Below are positions 1 to 7,448 of a stretch of DNA of 64,000 nucleotides, piece after piece (the first letter of the stretch is position 1; each line of letters starts with the position of its first letter). The DNA is taken from assembly GCA_963758505.1 (NCBI GenBank), contig CAVWVJ010000001.1:806001-870000 (forward strand), given 5' to 3'. Source of the stretch: Korobacter sp963758505. Lineage in GTDB: Bacteria > Acidobacteriota > Terriglobia > Terriglobales > Acidobacteriaceae. A model generated the notes under the pieces. It searched no databases and had not been told where the DNA came from. It worked only from the letters and a program-made list of their open reading frames with translations. The position numbers and the translations under genes were made by a program.

Positions 1-216
1 TTTGAGCTTGGTGCCGACGCCGTCCACGCTGGAAACCAGGACGGGATCGAGATACTTCTTCTTATCGATGGAGAAGAGACCGCCGAAGCCGCCGATCTCG
101 CTGAGAACGTTCTTGGTGAACGTCTTGTGCGCCAGGTACTTGATGCGCTGCTTGGTGCGGTTGGCTTTTTCGATGTCCACGCCAGCATCGGCGTAGGTTA
201 CGGGCTTCGTTTCCAT
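1..216 (-). CDS. purM: Phosphoribosylformylglycinamidine cyclo-ligase (AIR synthase), N-terminal part, cut by window edge
   Basis: This is the first 72 codons of a PurM protein; the rest lies left of the window. PurM closes the imidazole ring of formylglycinamidine ribonucleotide to aminoimidazole ribonucleotide, using ATP, in cytoplasmic purine synthesis. The start reads METKPVTYADAGVDI, and the fragment ends with VSSVDGVGTKLK; both the YADAGVDI start and the DGVGTK loop are hallmark PurM segments. ATG is at 216 on the minus strand, and the frame stays open to base 1. No strong ribosome binding site is visible. A TACAAT -10-like hexamer lies about 60 bp upstream on the same strand (279-284). 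purB, another purine gene, lies at the far end of this window. Confidence 0.9.
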   Translation of the reverse strand, partial: METKPVTYADAGVDIEKANRTKQRIKYLAHKTFTKNVLSEIGGFGGLFSIDKKKYLDPVLVSSVDGVGTKLK

Positions 217-346
217 GTCTACTTGGCTCAATCGAAAACCTTGTCCCTTGGTGGGTGGAGTACTTGGGGAGAAATAGCATTGTAGCATTTGTGAGGCAGA
301 GGACGGCGGCAGGGAGGGAGGCTTTTCCCGCGCCGGGTAGCTTGGG

Positions 347-390
347 ATGATAAGAAATTATCCCCGTGACCGGGCGCTGCGATCACGGGG
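347..390 (-). terminator. Hairpin terminator after the zinc alcohol dehydrogenase gene
   Basis: An 8-bp perfect stem (362-369 paired with 383-390, ccccgtga/tcacgggg) with a 13-nt loop starts just past the stop codon at 397 on the minus strand. In that direction it is followed by a T-rich stretch (ATAATTTCTT). The loop is long and the T run is broken, so strength is uncertain. Confidence 0.5.
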
Positions 391-396
391 AGGTTG

Positions 397-1593
397 TTAG
401 GCGGCGAGCGATTCAGCCCATGGATCGATCACGATCTTGGTGACGTGATCCTCTTTCTTGAGCCAGGTGTCATACATCTCCGGCACCTCGTTGAGGGTGA
501 CGCGGTGGGAGATGATGAAGCTGGGGTCGATGTCGCCTTTTTCGATGTGGTCGAGCAGAGGTTTCATGTAGCGCATCATGTGGGTCTGGCCGGTGCGCAT
601 GGTTAACGCTTTGTTCATGAATGCGCCCATGGGGATGGTGTCGACGAAGCCGCCATAGACGCCGGGAACGGAGACGATGCCGCCCTTGCGGCAAGCCTGG
701 ATCGCCTGTCGTAACGCGATGGGACGGCCGGTCTCGACCCGCATCGCCTGCTTGACTTCGTCGATGCGGGCGTCGAGCGACATGCCGTGGCCTTCCATGC
801 CGACGGCATCGATGCAGGCGTCTGGACCGCGACCGCCGGTGAGCTCCTTCAATAGTTCGATCAGGTCGGGAATTTCGGAATAGTTCAGGGTTTCCGCACC
901 GGCTTCGCGGGCGAGTTGCAGGCGTTCGGGGAAACGATCGATGGCAATGACCTGCTCAGCGCCGAGCAGGAAGGCACTCTTGATGGCGAACAGGCCAACC
1001 GGACCGCATCCCCAAACCGCGATGACCTGTCCCTTGCCGGGCTGGATGTCGCAGTTTTCCGCCGCCATGTAGCCGGTGGGAAAGACGTCGGAGAGGAAGA
1101 GAACCTGCTCGTCCGCGAGGTCGCTTTCGATCTTCAGCGGACCCACGTCGGCAAACGGAACGCGAACGTATTGGGCCTGGCCTCCGGCGTAGCCGCCGGT
1201 CATGTGCGAGTAGCCGAAGAGACCGGAAGGCGTGTAGCCGAACATGGCTTCCGCCAGGTAGGCATTGGGATTGGTGTTATCGCAGGAAGACCAGAGCTGC
1301 TGGCGGCAGAAGAAGCAATTGCCGCAGGCAATGGTGAAGGGAACGACGACGCGATCGCCGACCTTCAATTTCTTGACCTCAGGGCCAATTTCGACGACTT
1401 CTCCCATGAACTCATGGCCAACGATGTCGCCCTGCTCCATGGTGGGAATGAAGCCGTTGTAAAGGTGCAAGTCGGAGCCGCAAATTGCGGTCCGTGTCAC
1501 CCGGATAATGCAATCGCGGGGGTTCAGTATCTTCGGGTCGGGAACGGTTTCGACCCGCATATCGTGTCTGCCAAACCAACATGCTGCTTTCAT
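397..1593 (-). CDS. Zinc-dependent alcohol dehydrogenase (formaldehyde dehydrogenase-like MDR family)
   Basis: The 398-aa product is a medium-chain zinc dehydrogenase that probably oxidises an alcohol or aldehyde with NAD(P) in the cytoplasm. Visible residues are the catalytic zinc ligands Cys38 and the GHE pair His60-Glu61, the structural-zinc cysteines 90, 93, 96 and 104, and a GCGPVG nucleotide-binding loop in the second half. The long insert between the Rossmann fold and the C-terminus matches the glutathione-independent formaldehyde dehydrogenase-like branch, but the substrate cannot be read from sequence. The ATG at 1593 has TCAGGAGA a few bases upstream; an open frame continues further but does not look like family sequence. 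It follows the SRPBCC gene by 22 bp, so they are probably cotranscribed. Confidence 0.9.
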   Translation of the reverse strand: MKAACWFGRHDMRVETVPDPKILNPRDCIIRVTRTAICGSDLHLYNGFIPTMEQGDIVGHEFMGEVVEIGPEVKKLKVGDRVVVPFTIACGNCFFCRQQLWSSCDNTNPNAYLAEAMFGYTPSGLFGYSHMTGGYAGGQAQYVRVPFADVGPLKIESDLADEQVLFLSDVFPTGYMAAENCDIQPGKGQVIAVWGCGPVGLFAIKSAFLLGAEQVIAIDRFPERLQLAREAGAETLNYSEIPDLIELLKELTGGRGPDACIDAVGMEGHGMSLDARIDEVKQAMRVETGRPIALRQAIQACRKGGIVSVPGVYGGFVDTIPMGAFMNKALTMRTGQTHMMRYMKPLLDHIEKGDIDPSFIISHRVTLNEVPEMYDTWLKKEDHVTKIVIDPWAESLAA

Positions 1594-1615
1594 CAAAGAA
1601 TCTCCTGAGAATCGG

Positions 1616-2383
1616 TTATGCCAAGTTTTCCGCGGGCTGCGGTTGGGCAACCTTGGTCGATTGCTTCCTCGAGCCGGGATAGGCGACGCGCGCCATGCGG
1701 ACGAGGGGGGAGCGACGTCCGGAGGATTGGCCTTCGATGGTAGGCACCTCGCCGGTTTCCATCCACGCCTTGAAGGCGCGAAGATCTTCGCGGACCTGCT
1801 GCTCGGGGTTCTTGCCGAAGAGCTGCGCAAACATGGCACCGAGCTTGCCGGCAGGAGGGGCATAGTCCACGGCTACCGATATTTCGGTGCCCTCGCCGTG
1901 GAAGACGGAAGAGAACTGGACGGAGCCGCGGTTCTCGATGTCGGCTCCGGCGCAAGACCGCCAGACGATGAATTCGTTTTCGCGCTCATCGATGATCTCA
2001 GCGTCCCACTCGATGCGAGTGTTGGCAGGGCCGCGGGCGACCCAATGCGAGTAGCGTCCGCTGGTGGGGCGAACCTCCTGCAGGTGGGTCATGATGCTGG
2101 GGAGGTTCTCGAAGTCGCGCCAGTACGCGTAAACCTCGGCGACTGGTTTCATGATGGTGACGCTTCTCTGCACGTGCAGGTGGTTTGACGAATTTTTGCC
2201 GGTGGCGGCGCGGTAGATCAGATAGCCGCCGGCGGCGGCCATGGCTGCTCCGCCCAGGGATTTGCGGCTGATGCCGAACGCGGTGAGAGCACCACCACCG
2301 ATAAAAGATGCCCACGGCTCGATTTTCGAGATGCGCGAGCCGCGGCCGTTGCGGCCAGGTTTCGGGGAATTTTCATTTTCCAT
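1616..2383 (-). CDS. SRPBCC (polyketide cyclase/dehydrase-like) protein with N-terminal membrane-like segment
   Basis: The 255-aa protein starts with a basic linker, then a glycine/alanine-rich hydrophobic stretch (about residues 25-60) like the small membrane domain of DUF2892-type proteins. An SRPBCC/START-like fold follows (about residues 70-215), recognisable from VTIMKPVAEVYAYWRDFENL and the later LGKxPEQQ-like helix. Such proteins bind hydrophobic ligands; none has a firm enzymatic role. The tail is basic and low-complexity. ATG at 2383 is preceded by AGAGGCG, so I prefer it to an upstream start at 2488, which would run into the neighbouring VWFA gene. The downstream dehydrogenase begins 22 bp after its stop. 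Confidence 0.8.
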   Translation of the reverse strand: MENENSPKPGRNGRGSRISKIEPWASFIGGGALTAFGISRKSLGGAAMAAAGGYLIYRAATGKNSSNHLHVQRSVTIMKPVAEVYAYWRDFENLPSIMTHLQEVRPTSGRYSHWVARGPANTRIEWDAEIIDERENEFIVWRSCAGADIENRGSVQFSSVFHGEGTEISVAVDYAPPAGKLGAMFAQLFGKNPEQQVREDLRAFKAWMETGEVPTIEGQSSGRRSPLVRMARVAYPGSRKQSTKVAQPQPAENLA

Positions 2384-2484
2384 TGAACTTCGCCTCTTTT
2401 TGAATGAAGGGATATGGGTTGGGATGCGGTCCATAGAGGAGAAGTTTGGTGACCGGAGCTGGAAGGAATTTTTAGCCCGAACAT

Positions 2485-3498
2485 TCATTCATTGGGCGAG
2501 GAGTTCGCGGAAGGAGCAGCAGCCCAGTAACTGCCGCGGGCGAGGACGGTCGAGTTCTCCGGCTGCTTGAGGCGCACGCGAAGTTGGTGCAACCCGGGAT
2601 GTGGTTTGCTGGGCGCGAAGCTCAGCAGGTAGCGGGCATAGAGATGGTTGGAGAACTCGGTCATGTCGCGGCTGAAGGTCTTGCCGGTGGCAAACTGGGC
2701 GTATTCGCCGCCGGTCATGGAGGCAATGGTCTTGGCCGCATTCTTGCGTACGGCTTGTGCGGTCAATACCAGGGGAGCGATGAGATCGGGACCTTCGTGT
2801 TCTTCGGTCTGCTCGGGATGCAGGTCAGGATTGTTATGGCCGCGCAGGGTGTCGAGCACATTCGATTTTGAGGGCGAAAAGGTGAGGGCATAGACAACCG
2901 CGTTGCTGCTGCCGATTTCGCGGAGCAGGTCTTCGGTTTTCTTGTGGCTGCCGTGGTCGCGGGTTTCACTCACGAGCAGGAGAACGCGTTGCCGGTCCTT
3001 CGGGATGGTGTTCAGAAGTTTTAATCCGGAGTCCACCGCATCGACGATGGCGGCACCCGCGTCTCCGGGCTCAAGCTGGTTGAGGGTGCGGGTGACCTGG
3101 GTTTCGTCGCCGCTGAATCCCTGAGTCTCTCGAACGTGGCTGTCGAAGGTGACAATGGCGACGTTGGCATGGCCCTGCTCCAGCAATGGCGAGAGCATGG
3201 AGGCGAGGCCGTGAATTCGCGGCAATTCTTCGCTCGCCCTGCGCCCGAGCTGAAGGACGACGACGATGGCACTCGGCTTGGAATCCGCAGCTTCGTCGAG
3301 TTGAACGATTTGCGGAACGCCGTCGTCTTCGATGAGGAAGTCTTCTGCTTTCAGGCCGTAAACGGTGTCGCGGTGGGCGTCACGCACCAACGTGGGGACG
3401 ATCACCACGTTGGATTCGGCGTGAAATGTCGGTTCCTGCGCTGCTGCCGAGAGGAGCAGCGCGAAGGCGAGCAGGAATCCGAGTCTCGGAAAATGCAT
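2485..3498 (-). CDS. VWFA-related protein of the acidobacterial type, secreted
   Basis: The 337-aa protein has a signal peptide (about residues 1-20, MHFPRLGFLLAFALLLSAAA) and a von Willebrand A-like fold of the kind expanded in Acidobacteria. The features are the VVIVPTLVRD strand, the YGLKAEDFLIEDDG segment typical of the family, and a C-terminal SFAPSKPHPGLHQLRVR strand. The usual DxSxS metal-binding motif is replaced by VVVLQLGRRAS, so metal-dependent adhesion is doubtful. It probably acts in the periplasm or outside the cell; partners are unknown. It starts 19 bp after the metallophosphoesterase gene on the same strand. No clear ribosome binding site precedes the ATG. Confidence 0.82.
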   Translation of the reverse strand: MHFPRLGFLLAFALLLSAAAQEPTFHAESNVVIVPTLVRDAHRDTVYGLKAEDFLIEDDGVPQIVQLDEAADSKPSAIVVVLQLGRRASEELPRIHGLASMLSPLLEQGHANVAIVTFDSHVRETQGFSGDETQVTRTLNQLEPGDAGAAIVDAVDSGLKLLNTIPKDRQRVLLLVSETRDHGSHKKTEDLLREIGSSNAVVYALTFSPSKSNVLDTLRGHNNPDLHPEQTEEHEGPDLIAPLVLTAQAVRKNAAKTIASMTGGEYAQFATGKTFSRDMTEFSNHLYARYLLSFAPSKPHPGLHQLRVRLKQPENSTVLARGSYWAAAPSANSSPNE

Positions 3499-3517
3499 AG
3501 AGAAATGGACTGAGGGC

Positions 3518-4465
3518 CTAAGGAACGGTAAGCGCGAAATTGTCGGCCTTGTCCCACCCGAAGTGCCCGGGCCCCTCGGTGAGCTTGTACATCTCGAAGT
3601 TCAGTTTTCCGGGTTCCATGGTGATGAGACAGTAATGATAGGTCGGCCCTACACCCTGGTAGAAGTCGGTGGGATCTCGGTGCGGCATATAAGGGGTTGC
3701 GCCGCCGCCACCGCTGACGATGTACATAACGCCGTTGTGCTCGTACCGTTCGTAGTTGTGGTTATGTCCGCCGATGACCAGGAACTTGGCGTGGGATTCT
3801 TTCTGCTTGTTCTCCAGGTAGGCAGCGAGGTCCTTTTCCTCGTGCCGCGCTTCGTGTCCCACCATCAGCATGGTGAAGTGGGTATAAGGCGGGTGATGCA
3901 GGCAGAAGACGACGAACTGGATCTCGCGCGAGACCTCGTGTTTCAGCACGCCGTCGAGCCACTTTCGCTGCGGGGAGTGGGGCGCATCCTGCTCACTGTC
4001 AATGGCAACGACCAATACATTGCCCGCCTTGACGGTGTAGTAACGGCTCTGTTTCAGTTCGGAAAAGCGCTCAAAATAGTTCGATAGAGCGGTGCTCAGA
4101 TCGCCGTGGACATCGTGGTTGCCAAGAACGGGGTAAATGACAGCGCCGGAGTCGCGGATCGGCTTCATTTCCTTGTCGAACTCGGCCCAGTCGGCGGAAT
4201 TTGCGCCAGAGAGAACCAGATCGCCGCTGATCAGGACAAACTTCGGGTTCTGCTTGGCGATTCCCTCGATGATGGCTTGGCGGCGCTCGGGGTCGCTATC
4301 TTTGTGATTGGAAGGGTCGGTCATGCGCATGTCGCCGTAAGCGACGAACTTGAAGGGCATGGGGCCGGGATCGAGGGTGAGCTGCACGGGGCTGCCCTGG
4401 GATAGCGCGAAAGAGGCAGTCAAAAGCAGGGCGGAAGCGAGGAGAAATCTGCGGCCTAAGGTCAT
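3518..4465 (-). CDS. Secreted calcineurin-like metallophosphoesterase
   Basis: The 315-aa product begins with a signal peptide (MTLGRRFLLASALLLTASFA) and then a metallophosphoesterase domain with all five blocks in order: YGDMR, ISGDLV, LGNHD, CLHHPP and GGHNHNYER. These residues bind the two-metal centre that hydrolyses phosphate esters. The location is expected to be periplasmic or extracellular; the substrate is unknown. An upstream GTG at 4531 keeps the frame open, but the start at 4465 puts the signal peptide at the N-terminus. It heads a minus-strand cluster and diverges from the pat-like gene, with a CRP-type palindrome between them. Confidence 0.85.
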   Translation of the reverse strand: MTLGRRFLLASALLLTASFALSQGSPVQLTLDPGPMPFKFVAYGDMRMTDPSNHKDSDPERRQAIIEGIAKQNPKFVLISGDLVLSGANSADWAEFDKEMKPIRDSGAVIYPVLGNHDVHGDLSTALSNYFERFSELKQSRYYTVKAGNVLVVAIDSEQDAPHSPQRKWLDGVLKHEVSREIQFVVFCLHHPPYTHFTMLMVGHEARHEEKDLAAYLENKQKESHAKFLVIGGHNHNYERYEHNGVMYIVSGGGGATPYMPHRDPTDFYQGVGPTYHYCLITMEPGKLNFEMYKLTEGPGHFGWDKADNFALTVP

Positions 4466-4516
4466 AAGAGGTTCATTATTAGAGCACAGCGCGGCGCAGC
4501 GGGTTTCTCGCCGCAT

Positions 4517-4532
4517 TGTGATCAGAGTCACA
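4517..4532. promoter_or_regulatory. Perfect CRP-type palindrome TGTGA-N6-TCACA
   Basis: The 16-bp site (TGTGA, tcagag, TCACA) matches the CRP consensus half-sites at 10 of 10 positions. It sits in the divergent gap, 81 bp before the acyl-CoA synthetase/acetyltransferase start and 51 bp from the preferred metallophosphoesterase start. Enterobacterial pat/patZ genes are known to be cAMP-CRP controlled, which makes this location notable. The site itself is seen; its regulator is inferred. Confidence 0.55.
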
Positions 4533-4613
4533 GGCGAACGTGACGGGTTCCAACGACACTGGATTTTCCCGAAATTAGACTAGAGCTTCATATTTGATCC
4601 TTGAGGCGAATCG

Positions 4614-7361
4614 ATGAGTATTGCAATGAAAACCGGTTCTGCGGTAAGCAAAGCCGATCCTTCCCATGATGTGCTTCGTTCTGTCGGGCATCCGCTGGAT
4701 GCCATCTTCCAGCCGCAATCGGTCGCGGTGATCGGCGCTTCCGAGCGCCAGGGAAGCGTCGGGCGTTCGGTGCTGTGGAACCTGCTGAGCAGCCCGTTCG
4801 GGGGAACGCTGTATCCCGTGAACCCGAAGCGCGCCAACATTCTTGGCGTCCGGGCCTACAAGAGCATCGCGGACCTGCCGGAGCGTCCGGACCTGGTGGT
4901 GGTGACCACGCCGGCGGACAGCGTGCCGGGATTGATCCAGGAGGCAGTGGACGCGGGCGTGCCGGCAGGCATCGTGATCTCTGCGGGCTTCAAAGAACAC
5001 GGCGAACACGGGAAGCAGCTGGAGCACGAAATCTCAAGGATCATCCAGGGCAAGATGCGGATTATCGGTCCGAACTGCCTTGGCGTAATGAATCCGATCA
5101 AGGGCTTGAACGCGACGTTTGCGAATACGATTGCGCGGCCGGGGAATGTGGCGTTTATCAGCCAGAGCGGCGCGCTTTGTACGGCGGTGCTGGACTGGAG
5201 CCTGAAGGAGATGGTTGGCTTCAGCTCGTTCGTGTCGATTGGATCGATGCTGGATGTGGATTGGGGAGACCTGATCAGCTACCTGGGGAACGATCCCCGG
5301 ACGAATGCGATCGTGATTTACATGGAATCGATTGGCGACGCACGCTCGTTCCTGTCGGCGGCGCGTGAAGTTTCGCTCACCAAGCCAATTATTGTGATCA
5401 AGGCAGGGCGTACGGCGGCGGCGGCGAAGGCTGCGGCTTCGCACACAGGATCATTGACGGGGAGCGACGAAGTGCTAGACGCCGCCTTCCGGCGGGTGGG
5501 CGTGCTGCGGGTGAACAGCATCGCCGACGTCTTCTATATGACCGAGGTTTTGGCGAAGCAGCCACGGCCGCAGGGCAACCGGCTGTGCATTTTGACGAAT
5601 GCGGGCGGACCCGGAGTGCTGGCGACGGATGCGCTGATCCAGGGCGGAGGCGCACTGGCCGAACTCTCGGAAGACACGATGAAGGCGTTTGACGAGCTGC
5701 TGCCGCCGCACTGGAGTCACAACAACCCGGTCGATATCCTGGGCGACGCGGAGCCGGAGCGCTATGCGAAGTCGTTGGAGATTGCGGCGAAGGACCCCAG
5801 CATTGATGGCATGTTGATCGTAATGACGCCGCAGGGCATGACCAACCCGACACAGATCGCCGAGCAGTTGAAGCCATATGGGCAGTCGCTCGGGAAGCCG
5901 GTGCTGGCGAGCTGGATGGGCGGCGTAGAAGTGGCGGCCGGCGAGAAAATCTTGAATGCAGCGCGGATTCCGAGCTTCTCCTATCCGGATTCGGCGTGCC
6001 GGGCCTTCAATTACATGTGGCAATACTCCTACAACCTGAAAGGAATTTATGAGACGCCGGTGGTGGGCGGCGATGACACGCAGATCGATCGTGCGCGGGC
6101 CGAGAAGCTGATCCAGGATGTAAGGCAAACCGGGCGGACGATCCTGACGGAGTATGAGTCGAAGAAGCTGCTGGAGACGTATGGCATCCCGACGGTCCCG
6201 ACGGAGATCGCGCTGAGCGAGAAAGAGGCCGTGCAACACGCGGAGCAGATGGGGTATCCCGTCGTGCTCAAGCTCTACTCCCTGACCATTACGCATAAGA
6301 CCGACGTCGGTGGGGTGGTCCTGAACCTGCGCGACGCGGATGCGGTGCGCAAGGCGTACACCGGGATCAAGAATGCGGTAACGGAAAAGAAGGGCGCGGA
6401 GCACTTCCAGGGTGTGACGGTGCAGCCGATGGCGAAGCTCGATGGATACGAGATCATCATCGGGAGCAGCCTGGATCCGCAGTTCGGCCCGGTACTGTTG
6501 TTTGGTACAGGCGGGCAACTGGTGGAAGTATTCAAAGACCGTTCACTGGCACTGCCGCCGCTGAACACGACCCTGGCGCGGCGCATGATGGAGCAGACGA
6601 AGATCTACACCGCGCTGAAGGGCGTGCGCGGACGCAAGTCGGTGGACATGGCGGCGCTGGAAGAGCTGATGGTGCGCTTCAGCCAGTTGGTGGCGGAGCA
6701 GAAGTGGATCAAGGAGATCGACATCAATCCCTTGCTGGCGTCGCCCGATCGCCTGCTGGCGCTCGATGCGCGCGTGGTGGTGCATGGGCCGGAGGTGAAG
6801 CAGGCGGATCTTCCGAAGACGGCGATTTGTCCGTATCCGACAAAATATGTTCAGCCCTGGAAGATGAAGAACGGGGAAGAGGTGGTGATCCGGCCGATTC
6901 GTCCGGAGGACGAGCCGCTGATGATCGAGTTCCACAAGGCGCTGTCGGAACGGACGGTTTACCTTCGCTACTTCCAGCCGTTAAAGCTTTCGCAGCGCAC
7001 GGCGCACGAACGGCTGACGCGGATCTGCTTCACGGACTACGACCGCGAGATGCCGCTTGTAGTGCAGCGCAAGAAAATTGATGGCACATCGGAGATTCTG
7101 GCGGTAGGACGGTTGAGCAAACTGCATGGACGCAACGAGGCTGAGTTAGCCGCGCTGGTTCGCGACGGGGCGCAGCACCTTGGCCTCGGAAGCGAACTCT
7201 ATCGCCGCATGCTGCAGGTGGCACGCGACGAGAAGATCGATGTGGTGAGCTCGAACATGCTGGCCGAGAACCACGAGATGCGGGCGATCTGCGTCCGGCT
7301 TGGGTTCAAGATGCACTCCGACATGGAAGACAACACGATGCACGCGGAACTAGCACTCTAG
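4614..7361 (+). CDS. Bifunctional NDP-forming acyl-CoA synthetase / GNAT acetyltransferase (Pat-like)
   Basis: The 915-aa cytoplasmic protein has a CoA-binding domain (about 30-130), a succinyl-CoA-ligase-like region (about 150-460), an ATP-grasp domain (about 490-710) and a C-terminal GNAT domain (about 750-910) with acetyl-CoA loop GLGSELYRRML. This is the layout of protein lysine acetyltransferases of the Pat/YfiQ type, which acetylate and inactivate acetyl-CoA synthetase. The phospho-histidine motif SHTGS is intact (His277), so the ligase half may be active. The ATG has GAGG about 9 bp upstream. A CRP-type site precedes the gene and a strong terminator follows. Confidence 0.88.
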   Translation: MSIAMKTGSAVSKADPSHDVLRSVGHPLDAIFQPQSVAVIGASERQGSVGRSVLWNLLSSPFGGTLYPVNPKRANILGVRAYKSIADLPERPDLVVVTTPADSVPGLIQEAVDAGVPAGIVISAGFKEHGEHGKQLEHEISRIIQGKMRIIGPNCLGVMNPIKGLNATFANTIARPGNVAFISQSGALCTAVLDWSLKEMVGFSSFVSIGSMLDVDWGDLISYLGNDPRTNAIVIYMESIGDARSFLSAAREVSLTKPIIVIKAGRTAAAAKAAASHTGSLTGSDEVLDAAFRRVGVLRVNSIADVFYMTEVLAKQPRPQGNRLCILTNAGGPGVLATDALIQGGGALAELSEDTMKAFDELLPPHWSHNNPVDILGDAEPERYAKSLEIAAKDPSIDGMLIVMTPQGMTNPTQIAEQLKPYGQSLGKPVLASWMGGVEVAAGEKILNAARIPSFSYPDSACRAFNYMWQYSYNLKGIYETPVVGGDDTQIDRARAEKLIQDVRQTGRTILTEYESKKLLETYGIPTVPTEIALSEKEAVQHAEQMGYPVVLKLYSLTITHKTDVGGVVLNLRDADAVRKAYTGIKNAVTEKKGAEHFQGVTVQPMAKLDGYEIIIGSSLDPQFGPVLLFGTGGQLVEVFKDRSLALPPLNTTLARRMMEQTKIYTALKGVRGRKSVDMAALEELMVRFSQLVAEQKWIKEIDINPLLASPDRLLALDARVVVHGPEVKQADLPKTAICPYPTKYVQPWKMKNGEEVVIRPIRPEDEPLMIEFHKALSERTVYLRYFQPLKLSQRTAHERLTRICFTDYDREMPLVVQRKKIDGTSEILAVGRLSKLHGRNEAELAALVRDGAQHLGLGSELYRRMLQVARDEKIDVVSSNMLAENHEMRAICVRLGFKMHSDMEDNTMHAELAL

Positions 7362-7382
7362 GGACGCGAAAGTAGGAGTACC

Positions 7383-7408
7383 AACGCCGCTCAATCGCGG
7401 CGTTTTTT
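7383..7408 (+). terminator. Rho-independent terminator after the acyl-CoA synthetase/acetyltransferase gene
   Basis: An 8-bp perfect stem (7383-7390 with 7397-7404, aacgccgc/gcggcgtt) and a 6-nt loop run directly into a T tract. This is a textbook intrinsic terminator, 22 bp after the stop codon. Confidence 0.9.
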
Positions 7409-7448
7409 ATTGCTTCCATGCGGGGAACCCGGTCACAATCAGGTCATC

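Noticed and set aside
62..280. Minus-strand 72-codon frame overlapping purM
   Set aside because: The neighbouring frame on the same strand gives an unmistakable PurM N-terminus.
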